Assembly: GCF_004331645.1 (NCBI RefSeq)
Contig: NZ_SJSK01000006.1
Coordinates: 346,716-410,715, forward strand
Length of the DNA stretch: 64,000 bases
Source of the DNA: Pedobacter frigiditerrae
Lineage (GTDB): Bacteria > Bacteroidota > Bacteroidia > Sphingobacteriales > Sphingobacteriaceae
Direction: 5' to 3'
How positions within the stretch are numbered: the first letter of the stretch is position 1; each line of letters starts with the position of its first letter. The translations under genes and the position numbers were made by a program. This document shows positions 62,434 through 64,000 of this stretch, piece by piece. The notes beneath the pieces were generated by a model, which made no database searches, was not told where the DNA came from, and saw nothing but the letters and a program-made list of their open reading frames with translations.

Positions 62434-63435
62434 TTATTTATTTTGCAGCAAATCAATAAACCCATAATGTTTCACCACTTTCGTATTTGAGCTATTAGGT
62501 AACTCGTTGAATGCTCGATATAAAACCGCCTTTTTTTCTTTGTCAATCCCCAGAAATAATTTCCCAACTTCTATTTTAACTTTTTCATTTTCAATTTTTA
62601 GAGCAGTGGTGTCCTTAAGATTTATATTAGTCAGATATAAAACAGCAGGAAAAATACCTTCACTCATTTCTTGTGGATAAATTCTAAAAATTTTCGGTTT
62701 GGTCTCAACATTGTGAAGTGTCAATGGGAATGCATACTTAGAATTAACTTCTTTCATTACTTTGTCATATAATTCATTAATGTCTTTTTCTTTTTGATAT
62801 TGAAAAAAGTCATTAGCTGGTCTTAGACATTGTTTGGATAATCCAATATAGTTTACAGCGTCAATCAAGTATGATTTGTCGTAGCTTTCCTTTGCTAGTT
62901 TGTAATAGTCGGGGGCCGTCTTTTTGTATAAACTATACTGCCCGAATTGCAAAATATTTATTTTCCACTGATTGTTGTATTTTCCATAAATTGCTGTAAT
63001 CAATAGTTCATCGTCAAGTCCCTGTGGCAATAACAAGGAAACGTACATTTCATTGTTCAATGCTTGATATCTTATTACATAGTCATTTTCGCCAGAAATG
63101 CCTGAAGGCAAAGTGTTACCAATGCCTGTTGTTGAATTATGAACATAGTATTCGTCAAGTATTCTATAACTGTCAGATTTGAAAGAAGTGCTAACTTGAC
63201 CAATGAACTTGTTCAATTCTGAAGTTCCTTTTTCAAGTAGCTTGTCGGACATTAAAGCCTTGACGCCAGCAACATCATTGCTTATAATTGCTTTAAATAA
63301 CTTGTCATTTAAAATTTTAATTTGTTCTTTTTTGTCTTTTTCAATGTTGTCGTTTCTCCAAGTTCCAGATGTCCCAAGGTTACAGCTTTGAAGTGTCAAA
63401 ACCGTCAAAATAAGTAGTAATATTTTTTGTGTCAT
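62434..63435 (-). CDS. Hypothetical cassette lipoprotein
   Basis: A 333-residue lipoprotein: MTQKILLLILTVLTLQSC (lipobox LQSC, Cys18). The N-terminal domain (DKLFKAIISNDVAGVKALMSDKLLEKG through GKYNNQWKINILQFGQYSLY) has the look of a cystatin/NTF2-like fold. The C-terminal part is helical then beta-rich. No family recognised with confidence. Largest cassette (about 1181 bp). It ends 4 bases before site G. Confidence 0.75.
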   Translation of the reverse strand: MTQKILLLILTVLTLQSCNLGTSGTWRNDNIEKDKKEQIKILNDKLFKAIISNDVAGVKALMSDKLLEKGTSELNKFIGQVSTSFKSDSYRILDEYYVHNSTTGIGNTLPSGISGENDYVIRYQALNNEMYVSLLLPQGLDDELLITAIYGKYNNQWKINILQFGQYSLYKKTAPDYYKLAKESYDKSYLIDAVNYIGLSKQCLRPANDFFQYQKEKDINELYDKVMKEVNSKYAFPLTLHNVETKPKIFRIYPQEMSEGIFPAVLYLTNINLKDTTALKIENEKVKIEVGKLFLGIDKEKKAVLYRAFNELPNSSNTKVVKHYGFIDLLQNK

Positions 63436-63475
63436 ATTGTCTTCTCGTGGTATTCGTGTGTAGTCCTAAAATTGG

Positions 63476-63608
63476 CTATAACGTTTCGGGGCTTGCCGAA
63501 GGCGGGGCTTTCATATCACTAACCTTTCAAGCTATTACTAATTTTTATTCGAAGCCGAAAAGTTTCTTTAACCACAACTGCCCCGTTTTTGGCAAGGTGC
63601 TGTTATGT
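63476..63608 (-). repeat. attC-like site H (133 bp)
   Basis: On the minus strand ACATAAC opens and GTTATAG closes. The halves CTTGCCGAAGGCGGGGC and CTTGCCAAAAACGGGGC (second shown as its complement) pair well. The C-terminus of the preceding gene is encoded inside it. Confidence 0.72.
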
Positions 63609-64000
63609 GCTGTTTTTCTTTCGGTCATTAGTTCATATATTTTATCAAATTCTGTCGATAGTTCAAGATACTTGTCACTCCAACCGTTTGACATTGAAAG
63701 TTCTTGATATGTGCAAGTTGGCAAAAACTCAACATGTACTTTTTCAAGTGTTTGAAAGTTATAGTTTTCAATTTTTTCAATGTCTTGATTTAGTTCGTCT
63801 AAAAACTTGTCCGCATTATCAAAGCCCGCCCAAACTGTATCCGTGTCTTTTGAAATGAACGCTTTGATTTGTTTTAATATTCCTGCAACTTTCTGAAAGT
63901 CTTTGTAATACTCAATTCTGCTTGTAAATAAGTCAAAACTTTCAATGTCACAGTTGTCCTTGAGTTTTGTTATTGTTTGGTCTATGTATGTCTGAGCTGC
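63545..64000 (-). CDS. Hypothetical cassette protein, 5' end outside the window
   Basis: An open frame runs from the window edge to TAA at 63545-63547, 151 residues so far. Helical and acidic (AQTYIDQTITKLKDNC; FTSRIEYYKDFQKVAGILKQ; FDKIYELMTERKTAHN) with no recognised family. The final residues (STLPKTGQLWLKKLFGFE) are translated from the site H palindrome, so the coding end crosses the recombination box. The start codon is not visible. Confidence 0.65.
   Translation of the reverse strand, partial: AAQTYIDQTITKLKDNCDIESFDLFTSRIEYYKDFQKVAGILKQIKAFISKDTDTVWAGFDNADKFLDELNQDIEKIENYNFQTLEKVHVEFLPTCTYQELSMSNGWSDKYLELSTEFDKIYELMTERKTAHNSTLPKTGQLWLKKLFGFE

Larger units (their letters stand above)
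57810..64000 (-). mobile_element. Integron-like gene-cassette array (partial; continues past 64000)
   Basis: Nine genes, all on the minus strand, are arranged as gene then palindromic site, eight times over. Sites are 57810-57944, 58377-58511, 58993-59106, 59910-60018, 60964-61056, 61601-61735, 62295-62429 and 63476-63608. On the minus strand each runs from an ...AAC box near the preceding stop codon to a GTT... box 8-60 bases before the next start. This is the gene-attC order of integron cassettes and places attI and an integrase, if present, beyond 64000. Repeat units measured between GTT boxes are about 570-1180 bp. No integrase is seen, so a cassette cluster without integrase is equally possible. 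Confidence 0.72.

Noticed and set aside
63429..63858. Plus-strand frames at 63429-63707 and 63589-63858
   Set aside because: They are antisense to the continuous minus-strand frame 63545-64000 and to site H. No supporting features.
57810..64000. Reading the palindromes as ordinary terminators, CRISPR repeats or IS ends
   Set aside because: They are too long and variable for terminators, have genes rather than spacers between them, and no transposase or target duplication is visible. The attC model explains orientation and end boxes better, although it is unproven without an integrase.

Overview
The window looks like a chromosomal segment of a Bacteroidota bacterium of the Pedobacter/Sphingobacteriaceae type. 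The basis is: AT-rich DNA; promoters of the Bacteroidota form (TTG, about 20 bp, TAnnTTTG, e.g. before sucD and carA); weak Shine-Dalgarno signals; families common in that phylum (DUF3667, Bacteroidota-style DoxX, GH30 lipoprotein, TPR histidine kinase); and dispersed palindromes such as CCCGATAGCTATCGGG. No rRNA, tRNA or CRISPR array was recognised.

Layout. 1-9.5 kb: metabolic core with dctA, a cupin, sucD, a lipoprotein MsrB, an RlpA-like protein and class Ia ribonucleotide reductase nrdB-nrdA. 10-16 kb: a large SPFH protein with tandem N-terminal modules, the agmatine-to-putrescine pair aguB-aguA, and fabG. 16-31 kb: envelope and core genes (L,D-transpeptidase, VWA-like membrane protein, TRIC channel, FtsB/DivIC-like, eno, aquaporin, an ABC-2 exporter pair, carA, panB, a pseudouridine synthase). 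31-43 kb: accessory genes, mostly on the minus strand (GH30 glycosidase, two DinB-fold proteins around an AlkD-like repair protein, GNAT, VOC, SDR and CPBP proteins, a TPR histidine kinase, a 58-residue KOW protein, an AraC regulator). 43-57.7 kb: small-protein and stress modules on the minus strand (an ArsR/SRPBCC/VOC/SRPBCC/DoxX cluster, a YafY-VOC-YdeI group, a PAS histidine kinase, a phosphatase, an OsmC/AraC group).

57.8-64 kb is different. Every gene there is short, on the minus strand and mostly unrecognised, and successive genes are separated by eight imperfect palindromes of about 93-135 bp. Read on the minus strand, each palindrome begins shortly after (or overlapping) a stop codon with an ...AAC box and ends just before the next start codon with a GTT... 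box. The best one (58377-58511) has exact RYYYAAC and GTTRRRY ends and a 16-bp arm with one mismatch. This is the architecture of integron attC sites, so the region is interpreted as an integron-like gene-cassette array. Its attI/integrase end, if there is one, should lie beyond base 64000. No integrase is visible in the window, so the call rests on site structure alone.

A second theme is the effect of dispersed palindromes on gene ends. CCCCT...AGGGG elements sit directly at the stop codons of nrdA, aguA, eno, panB and an ABC ATPase, supply the last residues of AguA, and appear to have been read into the N-terminus of the ABC permease. A (TTTAGGG)6 tract follows carA.
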